A stretch of 32,307 nt of DNA from Clostridium lacusfryxellense (GTDB lineage Bacteria; Bacillota; Clostridia; Clostridiales; Clostridiaceae), in the NCBI RefSeq assembly GCF_018861735.1, contig NZ_JAHLEB010000055.1:1-32307 (forward strand), given 5' to 3'. Under the pieces are notes generated by a model. The model saw nothing but the letters and a program-made list of their open reading frames with translations. It did not search any database and was not told where the DNA came from. The position numbers and the translations under genes were made by a program. The stretch's first letter is position 1. Every line of letters begins with the position of its first letter. Below are positions 8,521 through 16,101 of this stretch, in pieces.

Positions 8521-9279
8521 CTAATATATAATTTCGATGTTATACGAATTTAATAATTCAAGCCACTCTTCACTTGGCTTCTGATCTGTGATTATGTAAT
8601 CTATATTTTGATAGTCAAATAGTTTTACAAAAGATTTCTTATCAAATTTACTATGGTCAATTAATAGCATTACTCTACTTGCCTGATTGATCATAGTCCT
8701 TTTAATTTCTGCTTCTGCTTCATTTGCATCTAATATCCCTTTATCTATATCCATCCCTTTGCAGCTTACAAGTGCTAGATCTACATTGTACTTTTGAATG
8801 GTGCTTTGTGTTATAGGACCTTGCAGTGATAATGATCTCTGCTTTATTCCTCCACCAGTTGATATTATATTTAGTTCTGCTTGACTCAATTCTTGTAATA
8901 CCTCAACTGAGTTTGTTATAACCGTTACATCACTTCTATTTTTAATAGATTTCAATATTTCGAGCACTGTCGAACTGCAATCTGCTACTATTGTACTACC
9001 ATCTTTAATGAATTCTATTGCCCTAGATGCAATATATTTTTTGCCTTCTATATTAGTCTGTGATCTTTTATAAAAAGGCACATCTTCTTTAGTTTTTTCA
9101 GCATTCAATATTGCCCCACCATAACTCCTAGTAACTAGACCTTGAAGTTCTAATTTTTCTAAATCACGCCTTATTGTTTCTTCTGTAACTTTAAATTTTT
9201 CACTTAACTTTGCTACATATACCTTCTTTTCATCTATTGCTATTTTTTTTATAATTTCTAATCTTTCTCTAGGTAACAT
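8521..9279 (-). CDS. DeoR-family sugar-phosphate-responsive regulator
   Basis: Transcription regulator, 252 aa from the chosen start. An N-terminal winged HTH_DeoR at ~1-58 has VTEETIRRDLEKLELQGLVTRSYGGA. A DeoR C-terminal sensor at ~75-235 is related to phosphosugar isomerases and has IVADCSSTV, VITNSVEVLQEL, STGGG and LLIDHSKF. The family usually binds a phosphorylated sugar intermediate. The long frame starts two codons earlier, but AAGGAG would then be only 2 bases from the ATG. The ATG at 9279 gives 8 bases and is preferred. Its position between rhaD-fucO and dctPQM suggests it controls rhamnose or rhamnogalacturonide genes, as DeoR-type RhaR proteins do in other Firmicutes. This is inference. 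Confidence 0.92.
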   Translation of the reverse strand: MLPRERLEIIKKIAIDEKKVYVAKLSEKFKVTEETIRRDLEKLELQGLVTRSYGGAILNAEKTKEDVPFYKRSQTNIEGKKYIASRAIEFIKDGSTIVADCSSTVLEILKSIKNRSDVTVITNSVEVLQELSQAELNIISTGGGIKQRSLSLQGPITQSTIQKYNVDLALVSCKGMDIDKGILDANEAEAEIKRTMINQASRVMLLIDHSKFDKKSFVKLFDYQNIDYIITDQKPSEEWLELLNSYNIEIIY

Positions 9280-9467
9280 CCTCATTACTCCTTATATAAT
9301 TATTTGCTTATTTTAATTTTAATAATTCTATATAACTACATTTACATTAATAAATATATTATTCTAAATTAAATATACCAAACTAAAAAAGACAACACAA
9401 TACAAATCACTATTAATTGAAACTCTGAAAAGCTACCTAGATGCAAAATCATTCATTTTAATGATGT

Positions 9468-10775
9468 TTAATCAAGCATTCCTAATGCTGTTGGTAACCA
9501 TAAACTCAATTGTGGTATAAATGTTACCATAAGTAATGCTATAATTATTACCCCATAGAACGGTAGTAATTTTTTTAGTACATCTTCAATTTCTAAATTA
9601 GCAACGCTGCAACCAACAAATAATACATTTCCAACTGGAGGTGTAATTGTACCTACAGCAAGATTCATAACTATCATAACACCAAAGTGTATAGTATCCA
9701 TACCTAAAGTCGTTGCTATTGGTAATAATATGGGTGTGAATATTAATAATGCTGGAGCCATATCCATAAATGTTCCTACTATTAATAAGAATAGATTTAT
9801 TATTAGTAATAATATAATCTTATTATCAGATATACCCAATATTATATTACTAATTGCTGTTGGTAGCCCAGTAAATGACATTACAAAAGATAATACTGAT
9901 GATGCTCCTATAATAAGCATTACTGTTGTTGTCATTACTGCCGCTTCACTAAGTATCTTTGGTATTTCAGATAATTTTATGCTCTTGTAAACTATAACTG
10001 ATAAAATGAATGTATATGCAACTGCAATACCTGATGCTTCTGTAGGGGTAAACAGGCCTTTTACAATCCCACCAATTACAATAACAATTAAAAATAAACT
10101 TGGAACCGCAGCTATAAAAGCCTTTCCTATAACTTTTAAATCAAATTTTGCGTCTACTATTTCATACTTGTTTTTCTTTGCTATAAAATACGCCAGTATC
10201 ATACAAAGAAAACACCACAATAATCCCGGAATCCAACCAGCCATAAATAATACACCAACTGAAGCTCCGCCACTTGCTAGTGAATATATTATAAACGCTG
10301 CTGTTGGAGGTATAAGCTGACCTACTGGGGCAGTAGCTACGTTAACCGCTGCTGAGAATCCTTCATCATAACCTGCTTCTTTTTCTAACGGTCCCATAAC
10401 TCCTCCGATTGCAGCAGCAGCCGCAATTCCAGATCCTGAAATAGAACCAAACATTGCATTACCTGCTATATTGGTATGTGCAAGGGATCCTGGTATTTTA
10501 CCAAGTAGAGCTAAACCGAAATCAACTAATCTTTTTGCAATTCCACCATTCCCCATAAATGCTCCTGCTAAAATAAAGAATGGCACTGCTATAAGTGTAA
10601 AACTATCCATTCCAGTCGCTAATTTTTGGGCTGCAATGAGAATACCAAACTTTGGTGTTAAAAAAAACACCATGGTACCCAGGGCTGATAAAACTATACT
10701 AATTGAAATAGGTACACTTGTCACGAGTAGTACAAAGAATATTGTTATAAGTAATAATCCTGCTTGTAATTCCAT
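9468..10775 (-). CDS. dctM: TRAP transporter large permease DctM
   Basis: Main membrane subunit of a tripartite ATP-independent periplasmic (TRAP) importer driven by an ion gradient. The 435-residue protein is hydrophobic throughout (about 12 segments). DctM hallmarks are 'PFFILAGAFMGNGGIAKRL', 'AGNAMFGSISGSGIAAAAAIGGVMGP', 'ATAPVGQLIPPTAAFIIYS' and the late 'MNLAVGTITPPVGNVLFV'. ATG at 10775 has AAGGAG 10 bases upstream. It starts 20 bases after dctQ as the last gene of dctP-dctQ-dctM. TRAP systems generally carry acidic organic compounds. Beside a GH105 enzyme, an unsaturated galacturonyl-rhamnose is the best guess, as with RhiABC TRAP transporters of enterobacteria. Confidence 0.95.
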   Translation of the reverse strand: MELQAGLLLITIFFVLLVTSVPISISIVLSALGTMVFFLTPKFGILIAAQKLATGMDSFTLIAVPFFILAGAFMGNGGIAKRLVDFGLALLGKIPGSLAHTNIAGNAMFGSISGSGIAAAAAIGGVMGPLEKEAGYDEGFSAAVNVATAPVGQLIPPTAAFIIYSLASGGASVGVLFMAGWIPGLLWCFLCMILAYFIAKKNKYEIVDAKFDLKVIGKAFIAAVPSLFLIVIVIGGIVKGLFTPTEASGIAVAYTFILSVIVYKSIKLSEIPKILSEAAVMTTTVMLIIGASSVLSFVMSFTGLPTAISNIILGISDNKIILLLIINLFLLIVGTFMDMAPALLIFTPILLPIATTLGMDTIHFGVMIVMNLAVGTITPPVGNVLFVGCSVANLEIEDVLKKLLPFYGVIIIALLMVTFIPQLSLWLPTALGMLD

Positions 10776-10795
10776 TTATGGCTCTCTCCTTTTAT

Positions 10796-11284
10796 TTATA
10801 GACTAATTTTTCTAAGTTTCTCTGATTTCATTTTTCCCAAATTATCTTTTAATTTAAGTATTGAATAATACACCATTAACACTCCATTTATTGGCAAACA
10901 TAGATATAGGAATACCGTTGGCATGTGGAGGGCGGGCGATGTCTGCCCAAGTGAGTTAATACATACTAAAATCCCACCGCCAATAAGTACTGATATTGAA
11001 AAGAGTAGTACCATACTTTCAACAAATATATTAAAGTATGATTGTTCGTTTTTAGTATAATTTTTAACAATAAAATTTATAGCTAAATGTTTGTTTAGTC
11101 CATATGCATATGGACATCCCAGCATTGTAAGCCATATTAAAGAATATCTTAAAAATTCTTCTGTAACCTTGCTAGGATCTCCTAATGCATATCTAGTGAT
11201 TACTTGCCAACAACATACTAAAACCATGATTCCAAGTAAACATACAATTGCGCAGTTCAATATTTTATCAATTATTTTTTTCAC
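10796..11284 (-). CDS. dctQ: TRAP transporter small permease DctQ
   Basis: Small membrane subunit that links the binding protein to DctM. It is 162 aa with four hydrophobic helices (~10-30, ~45-62, ~85-107, ~125-145). The family pattern includes VITRYALGDPSKVTEEFLRYSLIWLTMLG, where the Glu-Glu-Phe/Trp-rich stretch is typical of DctQ. The start is a GTG at 11284 with AAGGAG 9 bases upstream and no better ATG. It lies 44 bases after dctP (from its stop) and 20 bases before dctM. Confidence 0.93.
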   Translation of the reverse strand: MKKIIDKILNCAIVCLLGIMVLVCCWQVITRYALGDPSKVTEEFLRYSLIWLTMLGCPYAYGLNKHLAINFIVKNYTKNEQSYFNIFVESMVLLFSISVLIGGGILVCINSLGQTSPALHMPTVFLYLCLPINGVLMVYYSILKLKDNLGKMKSEKLRKISL

Positions 11285-11328
11285 TTAAGTTCACTCCTTA
11301 ATTTTTACTATGCACGCGTTATTTGTAC

Positions 11329-12345
11329 TTATTTATATTTTTGAATATCATCATAGAATTTTGAATAGTTTCCGCCCTTTGCTTTGAATGCTTTATGCAT
11401 AGGTTGTACAGCTTCTATAAAAGGTGCCTTGTCAATAGTATAGAATTTAACACCCATAGCCTCTGCATCCTTTGTAGCATCTTTAATCATTTCTTTATAA
11501 ACTTCTTTATAATCTTCATTCAAGTCTTTAAGTGATTTCACTAAAAAATCTTGTTGAGTTTTTGGTAATTTGTTCCATGCATTTGTACTAATTATGTATA
11601 TATCTGGTGAATATTGATGTTCTGTATATGTATATGAAGAAACAAGTTCACCATGTTTATCTACCGTTAATGCAAGTTCAGTATTTTCTGCTCCATCAAT
11701 AACATTTTGTTGGAGAGCTGTATATGTTTCACTCCCTGTCATAGGAACAGGGGAACCACCCATTTGTTCAATCATTTTCATTGATGTAGAACTTTCTTGA
11801 ACCCTGAGTTTCTTGCCCTTTAAATCTGCTGGAGATTTTACTGGATTTTTATCTTTTGTATAAATATTTCTTGCTCCTGATGCATACCATCCAATTGCCA
11901 TAAATCCTCTATCTTTATCCATATTAAAAATTTCTTTTACGGCTGCGCTGTTTTCCATTGAATTATAATAATGATCTACTCCTGTAAATACGTAAGGTAA
12001 TGCAAATATCGAATAATAATCATCAAATTGTCCAAGGGCCGTTGCACTTATTTTAGCCATATCCAAAACTCCTGCTTTAACAAGTTCTATCATATCTTTC
12101 TCAGAACCTAAAACACCGCTTGGATATATATTAAGTCCCATTTTCATTTCTTTATTCGCTTCTAACTTCCCCGTTAACTTATCTACTGATTTAGCTACCA
12201 AAGAGCTTTCAGCTTGTCCATGAGCAAGTCTTAACACAACTTCTTCATCTTGAACTGCTTTAACTTTTGAAAAAATTATACTTGAAATAGATCCAACAAA
12301 CATTAAACATAATAAAATTAAAAATACCTTTTTTGTCGTTTTCAT
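11329..12345 (-). CDS. dctP: TRAP transporter solute-binding protein DctP
   Basis: Extracytoplasmic binding protein of the TRAP system, 338 aa. A signal peptide (Lys-rich start, hydrophobic ~7-24) has no lipobox cysteine, so it is either cleaved or kept as an N-terminal anchor. Conserved DctP features are LRLAHGQ at the mature start, ADLKGKKLRVQESS with the carboxylate-binding Arg, and 'QQNVIDGAENTELAL'. The long frame begins at a GTG that overlaps the ribosome site. The ATG at 12345, 8 bases after AGGAG, is preferred. The conserved Arg implies an acidic ligand, which fits a uronic-acid-containing disaccharide. First gene of the operon, with its own promoter and a candidate cre site in the leader. 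Confidence 0.94.
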   Translation of the reverse strand: MKTTKKVFLILLCLMFVGSISSIIFSKVKAVQDEEVVLRLAHGQAESSLVAKSVDKLTGKLEANKEMKMGLNIYPSGVLGSEKDMIELVKAGVLDMAKISATALGQFDDYYSIFALPYVFTGVDHYYNSMENSAAVKEIFNMDKDRGFMAIGWYASGARNIYTKDKNPVKSPADLKGKKLRVQESSTSMKMIEQMGGSPVPMTGSETYTALQQNVIDGAENTELALTVDKHGELVSSYTYTEHQYSPDIYIISTNAWNKLPKTQQDFLVKSLKDLNEDYKEVYKEMIKDATKDAEAMGVKFYTIDKAPFIEAVQPMHKAFKAKGGNYSKFYDDIQKYK

Positions 12346-12400
12346 TAAATACACTCCTCTATTAATGTAAATATAATTAAACTCACTTAATTTTTAAATT

Positions 12401-12415
12401 TTGTTATCGGTTACT
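12401..12415 (-). promoter_or_regulatory. Candidate cre (CcpA) site in dctP leader
   Basis: TTGTTATCGGTTACT matches the cre pattern WTGNAANCGNWNNCW with one mismatch. It lies downstream of the dctP -10 box, a road-block position. Similar sites lie at 13693 and 19242. Confidence 0.55.
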
Positions 12416-12442
12416 TAAAACCCTTTACACTTTTGTATTTAT

Positions 12443-12471
12443 AGATTACTTCAATTACAACATAAAGTCAA
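12443..12471 (-). promoter_or_regulatory. SigA-type promoter of dctPQM
   Basis: Minus strand TTGACT (12471-12466), 17-base spacer, TAATCT (12448-12443), about 100 bases before the dctP ATG. Confidence 0.7.
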
Positions 12472-12473
12472 CA

Positions 12474-12519
12474 TGTTTTGTTTGTTTCTTGTTACTTTTA
12501 GATTGTTTTTTGCTTGTAT
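12474..12519 (-). promoter_or_regulatory. T/G-rich element upstream of dctP promoter
   Basis: Begins 3 bases upstream of the -35 box. Plus-strand reading contains TTTTGTTTGTTT and ends in TTTTTTGCTTGTAT. It resembles the elements at 8391 and 13575 and is a candidate shared operator. Confidence 0.45.
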
Positions 12520-12560
12520 TTATTGGTTTTATCTAATGGCATCTTGTTTGGATGATAAAA

Positions 12561-12600
12561 TAAGAAGGCATGTAGATTTATGTTTCTACATGCCTTCTTA
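12561..12600. terminator. Terminator of the isomerase gene
   Basis: Perfect 16-bp stem TAAGAAGGCATGTAGA (12561-12576) / TCTACATGCCTTCTTA (12585-12600) with 8-base loop, 45 bases past the isomerase stop and before the dctP control region. It is flanked by TCTTTTT on the plus side and TTTTAT on the minus side. Confidence 0.85.
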
Positions 12601-12644
12601 TCTTTTTAAATTATTTGTTTATTTTTATAATTATGGATTTTAAC

Positions 12645-13481
12645 TTATATTTTTTTATATAATTCCTCTATATACTTAATACTCGAGTCCAAATCTTTAG
12701 GAACTGTGTCTTCAAGTATTATATCTATATATGGTTTTTTTTCTTTTATTAGAGACAATAATAATGGATAATTAAACTGCCCTTCACCAATTGAAACTTG
12801 TTTCACTTTCCCATCCTCATAAATAAAGTCTTTTGCATGAATCATAACTATTCTATTACCAAATAGCTCAAATGATTTTTTTATTATCTCATCTTGTTTA
12901 TCATAGTTGCTTTCATCTATAAAATTAATAGGATCAAATATAACTTGTAAATTATTAGATTTAACATTATCTAATACTCTCTTAATCCTTTCTGGAGTGT
13001 TCATTACATGTTTTGTAACTCCTTCTATTCCAACAATAACTCCAAATTTTTCAGCTTCAGCTACAAGTATTTTTATTGAATTTAAAGACCTTTGAAATGC
13101 TTCTTCTGTATTATTTTTATCAGTATAAACATACTCCCTATTAAGAGCTCCAGTTTCAGTTCCAACCACATTACATCCCAAATATTTTGCAAAACGTATA
13201 TGTTCTTTAAATGTATCAAGTAACATATTAAGTTCATCATCATCAGTGTTGGCTAAATTTATGTAGCATCCAAGTATACTTATATTTATATCGTGTTTAT
13301 TTAAAGTTCTTTTGATATACTCAGCCATTCCTGGTGTCATACTTCCGCTCTCAACTTTAAATTCAGTAATTACTTTCTTCATTACAAATTGAATGCTCTT
13401 AAGGTTTTTACCCTCCATTATTTCTGCAAGCTTATCTAATTTATAATGTCCAATATCATGACCCCTAACTCCAATTCTCAT
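12645..13481 (-). CDS. Sugar phosphate isomerase/epimerase-like TIM-barrel protein
   Basis: AP endonuclease 2/xylose-isomerase-like TIM barrel, 278 aa. The four expected metal ligands of this fold are visible in order: E153 (GIEGVTKH), D183 (VIFDPINF), H215 (VMIHAKDF) and E257 (IILEDTVP). 'SIGEGQFNY' before the last strand is typical of keto-sugar epimerases/isomerases. It is cytoplasmic (no signal peptide). AGAGGAG lies 9 bases before ATG at 13481. A single gene with its own promoter and terminator, divergent from the GH105 hydrolase. It probably acts on a sugar released from pectin side chains or on the unsaturated uronate product. No exact substrate can be assigned. It is clearly distinct from the rhamnose isomerase at 16102. 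Confidence 0.85.
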   Translation of the reverse strand: MRIGVRGHDIGHYKLDKLAEIMEGKNLKSIQFVMKKVITEFKVESGSMTPGMAEYIKRTLNKHDINISILGCYINLANTDDDELNMLLDTFKEHIRFAKYLGCNVVGTETGALNREYVYTDKNNTEEAFQRSLNSIKILVAEAEKFGVIVGIEGVTKHVMNTPERIKRVLDNVKSNNLQVIFDPINFIDESNYDKQDEIIKKSFELFGNRIVMIHAKDFIYEDGKVKQVSIGEGQFNYPLLLSLIKEKKPYIDIILEDTVPKDLDSSIKYIEELYKKI

Positions 13482-13536
13482 AATCTCATTCTCCTCTAAT
13501 TTAAATTTTATTATACATAAATTTTATTATAAATAA

Positions 13537-13565
13537 ATCATATACTTAGTCTATGTAAAATTCAA
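13537..13565 (-). promoter_or_regulatory. SigA-type promoter of the isomerase gene
   Basis: Minus strand TTGAAT (13565-13560), 17-base spacer, TATGAT (13542-13537), about 55 bases before the start codon. Confidence 0.65.
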
Positions 13566-13574
13566 CATGTAGAT

Positions 13575-13665
13575 TGGTTTTTATTGTTGTTTTATGATTA
13601 CTTTATATATTTTTCTTTGTTTTTTTGGTTTGTATATAGATTTATTTTGTTTTGTACTGTATAAT
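13575..13665. promoter_or_regulatory. Divergent control region: T/G-rich element and GH105 promoter -10
   Basis: This is the core of the 313-base gap between the isomerase and GH105 genes. It contains TTTTTTGGTTTGTAT (13621-13635) and further TTTTGTTTTG units, matching the elements upstream of rhaD and dctP. A good plus-strand -10 TATAAT lies at 13660-13665, but no good -35 is found 16-18 bases before it. That fits activator dependence for the GH105 gene. The same stretch lies upstream of the isomerase -35 box, so one bound protein could act both ways. Confidence 0.5.
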
Positions 13666-13692
13666 TTGAATTAACAAGATAATCTTCTTTAT

Positions 13693-13707
13693 CTGTAATC
13701 GGTTAAT
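13693..13707 (+). promoter_or_regulatory. Candidate cre (CcpA) site in GH105 leader
   Basis: CTGTAATCGGTTAAT matches WTGNAANCGNWNNCW with two mismatches. It sits ~28 bases downstream of the GH105 -10 box, a position like that of the dctP cre. It shares ATCGGTTA with the latter. Confidence 0.45.
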
Positions 13708-13794
13708 TTGCTGCTTAGCATAGGCACTTTCCCATCTGGGTTACAAATAATAATTAGGAAATACTACTAATAATAAAAATTACGAGGTGTTATT

Positions 13795-14916
13795 ATGAAA
13801 TTAACAGAAAAAACGATACGTATTAAACTCGATTTAGTTGTTGATAAACTTATTAACCTAGATTCTCCGAAAGTTAAAGAAACAATACCTACTGAAGGCG
13901 GTGAAGCCATCGGAATGTTTCCTAGAGATTTTGGAATTCAAGAATGGGACTGGCCACAAGGTGTAGGTTTATATGGATTGCTCAAACTCGATAAACATGA
14001 TAAAAGCGACAAATACTTAGATTTTTTAACTACTTGGTATAAAACTAATATAGAAACTGGATTACCCTCTAAGAACATCAATACTACAGCCCCAATGCTC
14101 ACTTTAGCAAATTTATGCGAAGTTATAACAAATCCTGAGTATGAATCTCTTTGCTTAAAATGGGCTGATTGGCTTATGAATTGTCTTCCAAGAACTAAAG
14201 AAGGCGCTTTTCAGCATGTAACTAGCGCAAATGGCGATAGACAAGCCGTAAGGTTAAATGAAAGCGAAATGTGGATAGATACTATATTTATGACTGTCTT
14301 ATTTTTGAATAAAATGGGTCAAAAATATGACAGAAAAGATTGGATTGATGAATCAATTAATCAAATACTAGTTCATATAAAATATTTATATGATAAGAAA
14401 TCTGGTCTATTCTATCACGGGTGGAGTTTTAATGAAAATAGTAATTTCGGTGAAGTATTTTGGTGTAGAGGTAATTCATGGTTTACATTTGGAATATTAG
14501 ACTATATAGAAGAGTTTAACGGCACAATGAATCCTGGAATCAAGAGATTTTTAATTGATACTTTTAAGGCTCAGGTAAATACCTTAGTGAAATATCAAGC
14601 AGAGTCTGGTTTATGGCATACAGTTATAGATGATACTACTAGTTATGAAGAAGTTTCTGGATCTGCTGCTATTGTATGCGGTATTTTAACTGGAATTAGA
14701 CTAGGAATATTAGATGACTCATTTAAAATTCCTGCAAGTAAGGCTATACAGGCGTTATGCAATAACATAGGAAAAGATGGTACTGTGGCTAATGTCTCAG
14801 GCGGTACTGGAATGGGATACAATGTTGATCATTATAAAAATATAATTATAGCTCCAATGGCTTATGGACAATCGTTAACTATAATGGCGCTTGTGGAATT
14901 TCTTAATCATATTTAA
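13795..14916 (+). CDS. Unsaturated rhamnogalacturonyl hydrolase, GH105 (YteR/YesR/RhiN type)
   Basis: Hydrolyses the unsaturated galacturonyl residue (left by a pectate/rhamnogalacturonan lyase) from rhamnose, releasing L-rhamnose plus an unsaturated uronate. The 373-residue protein has the (alpha/alpha)6-barrel GH88/GH105 pattern: 'DWPQGVGLYGLLKL' near 45, 'SEMWIDTIFMTVLFLNKMG' with candidate catalytic Asp162, YDKKSGLFYHGW, FWCRGNSWFTFGI and YEEVSGSAAIVCGI. No signal peptide, so it acts in the cytoplasm on an imported disaccharide, which matches the neighbouring TRAP importer. GAGGTG lies 5 bases before ATG at 13795. Single plus-strand gene diverging from the isomerase, with a cre-like site in its leader. 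Other beta-glucuronyl substrates are possible; the rhamnose genes around it favour rhamnogalacturonan. Confidence 0.92.
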   Translation: MKLTEKTIRIKLDLVVDKLINLDSPKVKETIPTEGGEAIGMFPRDFGIQEWDWPQGVGLYGLLKLDKHDKSDKYLDFLTTWYKTNIETGLPSKNINTTAPMLTLANLCEVITNPEYESLCLKWADWLMNCLPRTKEGAFQHVTSANGDRQAVRLNESEMWIDTIFMTVLFLNKMGQKYDRKDWIDESINQILVHIKYLYDKKSGLFYHGWSFNENSNFGEVFWCRGNSWFTFGILDYIEEFNGTMNPGIKRFLIDTFKAQVNTLVKYQAESGLWHTVIDDTTSYEEVSGSAAIVCGILTGIRLGILDDSFKIPASKAIQALCNNIGKDGTVANVSGGTGMGYNVDHYKNIIIAPMAYGQSLTIMALVEFLNHI

Positions 14917-14949
14917 AACATAGATAATAAACTATATTTAAGCAAAAAT

Positions 14950-14986
14950 AAAAGTAAGTCAGATTAATATAATCCGGCTTACTTTT
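14950..14986. terminator. Bidirectional terminator between GH105 and AraC genes
   Basis: AAAAGTAAGTCAGATT (14950-14965) pairs with AATCCGGCTTACTTTT (14971-14986) with two mismatches, and T-rich ends on both strands. It includes the last base pairs of the AraC stop codon and resembles the hairpin at 16069. Confidence 0.8.
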
Positions 14987-15983
14987 ATTTTCTTCTGTAT
15001 TCATCAGGAGTAGTCCCTACCTGCTCTTTAAATTGCCTGTAAAAATAACTTACATTAGAATATCCAATCTCTGTTATAACATCAATCACTGGCATCTTCG
15101 TATTAAGCAGCAGATATTCTGCTTGTTTTATTCTCTTTTCTTTTATTAATTCTGTTATTGTTTTTCCTATTGTTTTCTTAACTAATTTGCTTATATAATC
15201 TGGATTATAACTAAAGTGCTCTGCCATACCCTTAAGTGTTATATCTTTGTAGTGACTATTAATATAACTTAAAATTTCTGTAGATATTGTAGAATCAATT
15301 TTAGAAACTATTTCACTAGATAGATATTTTTTATAATCCCTTAATAATTCATTAAATAATAACATTATATAAGCGCGTATAGCAGTCTCCATTCCATTTT
15401 TTTTATCATAATATTCCATAAGTATTTGCAACATAAAATTACAAACCTTATCATTTTCTGATGTTTTAAAATGGATATATTGCTTAAATTTATTTTTACC
15501 ATAGATTGCTTCAACTATAAAATTAGATATTAAATCATTATCCGCTATTTGGCTCATAAAAACCCAATCAAAAAATTCTTTTTTTATCAATACATTAATG
15601 GCAATATCAGATTTACCTGCCATCTCTATACTATGTTCAACATTCATATCTAGTAATAGGATTTCGCCTTTTTGTATTACTAGTTTTTGACCTTCGATCT
15701 CTTGTCTAATTTCACCTGAATACACAAACATCATTTCTAAATAATCATGTTTATGTTTATCAAATTTTATAAATCGATCATGTTTGTGAATAGAAATAAC
15801 TTCTGATTCATTCATCAATTTTTTATTGTTAATCACCCATAAATCATTTTTAACAATGCTAGAGAAATGCTCCTTAAGTTCAATATTTATATTAGTATTA
15901 AAATCCGAATTATATAAACTATAGATTTTCTTTTCTATATCATTTAATTGTTTTAATTTTTCGTCTAGCTCTATAATATCCAT
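14985..15983 (-). CDS. AraC-family regulator with cupin sensor
   Basis: 332 aa. The N-terminal ~50 residues are helical. A cupin-like sugar-binding domain lies at ~60-160 (FDKHKHDYLEMMFVYSGEIRQEIEGQKL, then KGEILLLDMNVEHSIE). Two C-terminal AraC helix-turn-helix units lie at ~235-330, with ITLKGMAEHFSYNPDYISKL and VIDVITEIGYSNVSYFYRQFKEQ. ATG at 15983 is preceded by a weak GGTGAT. Its position between the GH105 gene and rhaMBA suggests it is a rhamnose or rhamnogalacturonide activator. The T/G-rich elements near 8391, 12474 and 13575 are candidate targets. Its own promoter has TATACT near 16022 but a poor -35. Confidence 0.92.
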   Translation of the reverse strand: MDIIELDEKLKQLNDIEKKIYSLYNSDFNTNINIELKEHFSSIVKNDLWVINNKKLMNESEVISIHKHDRFIKFDKHKHDYLEMMFVYSGEIRQEIEGQKLVIQKGEILLLDMNVEHSIEMAGKSDIAINVLIKKEFFDWVFMSQIADNDLISNFIVEAIYGKNKFKQYIHFKTSENDKVCNFMLQILMEYYDKKNGMETAIRAYIMLLFNELLRDYKKYLSSEIVSKIDSTISTEILSYINSHYKDITLKGMAEHFSYNPDYISKLVKKTIGKTITELIKEKRIKQAEYLLLNTKMPVIDVITEIGYSNVSYFYRQFKEQVGTTPDEYRRK

Positions 15984-16068
15984 ATAATCACCATCACTTT
16001 TTATTTTGTAATCATATATTTAGTATACCATGATTTTTAAGGCTTACAGAAAAAATCAAAACAAATAA

Positions 16069-16100
16069 GAATAAGCCAGATTAAATAATCTGGCTTATTC
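16069..16100 (-). terminator. Terminator of rhaMBA
   Basis: Perfect 14-bp stem GAATAAGCCAGATT (16069-16082) / AATCTGGCTTATTC (16087-16100), loop AAAT, directly after the rhaA stop. A T-rich run follows on the minus strand. Confidence 0.88.
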
Positions 16101-16101
16101 T

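Noticed and set aside
9448-9465. AATCATT/AATGAT stem after dctM as terminator
   Set aside because: Stem is 6 bp, AT-only and partly inside the end of the coding region; too weak to call.
9730-10806. Plus-strand open frames opposite dctM
   Set aside because: Shadow frames of a long hydrophobic coding sequence; low-complexity products, no ribosome sites, and the minus-strand gene is certain.
13700-13745. Possible riboswitch in the GH105 leader (CCCATCTGGG mini-stem)
   Set aside because: Only a 3-bp GC clamp with a short loop. No conserved core of a known riboswitch class was found.
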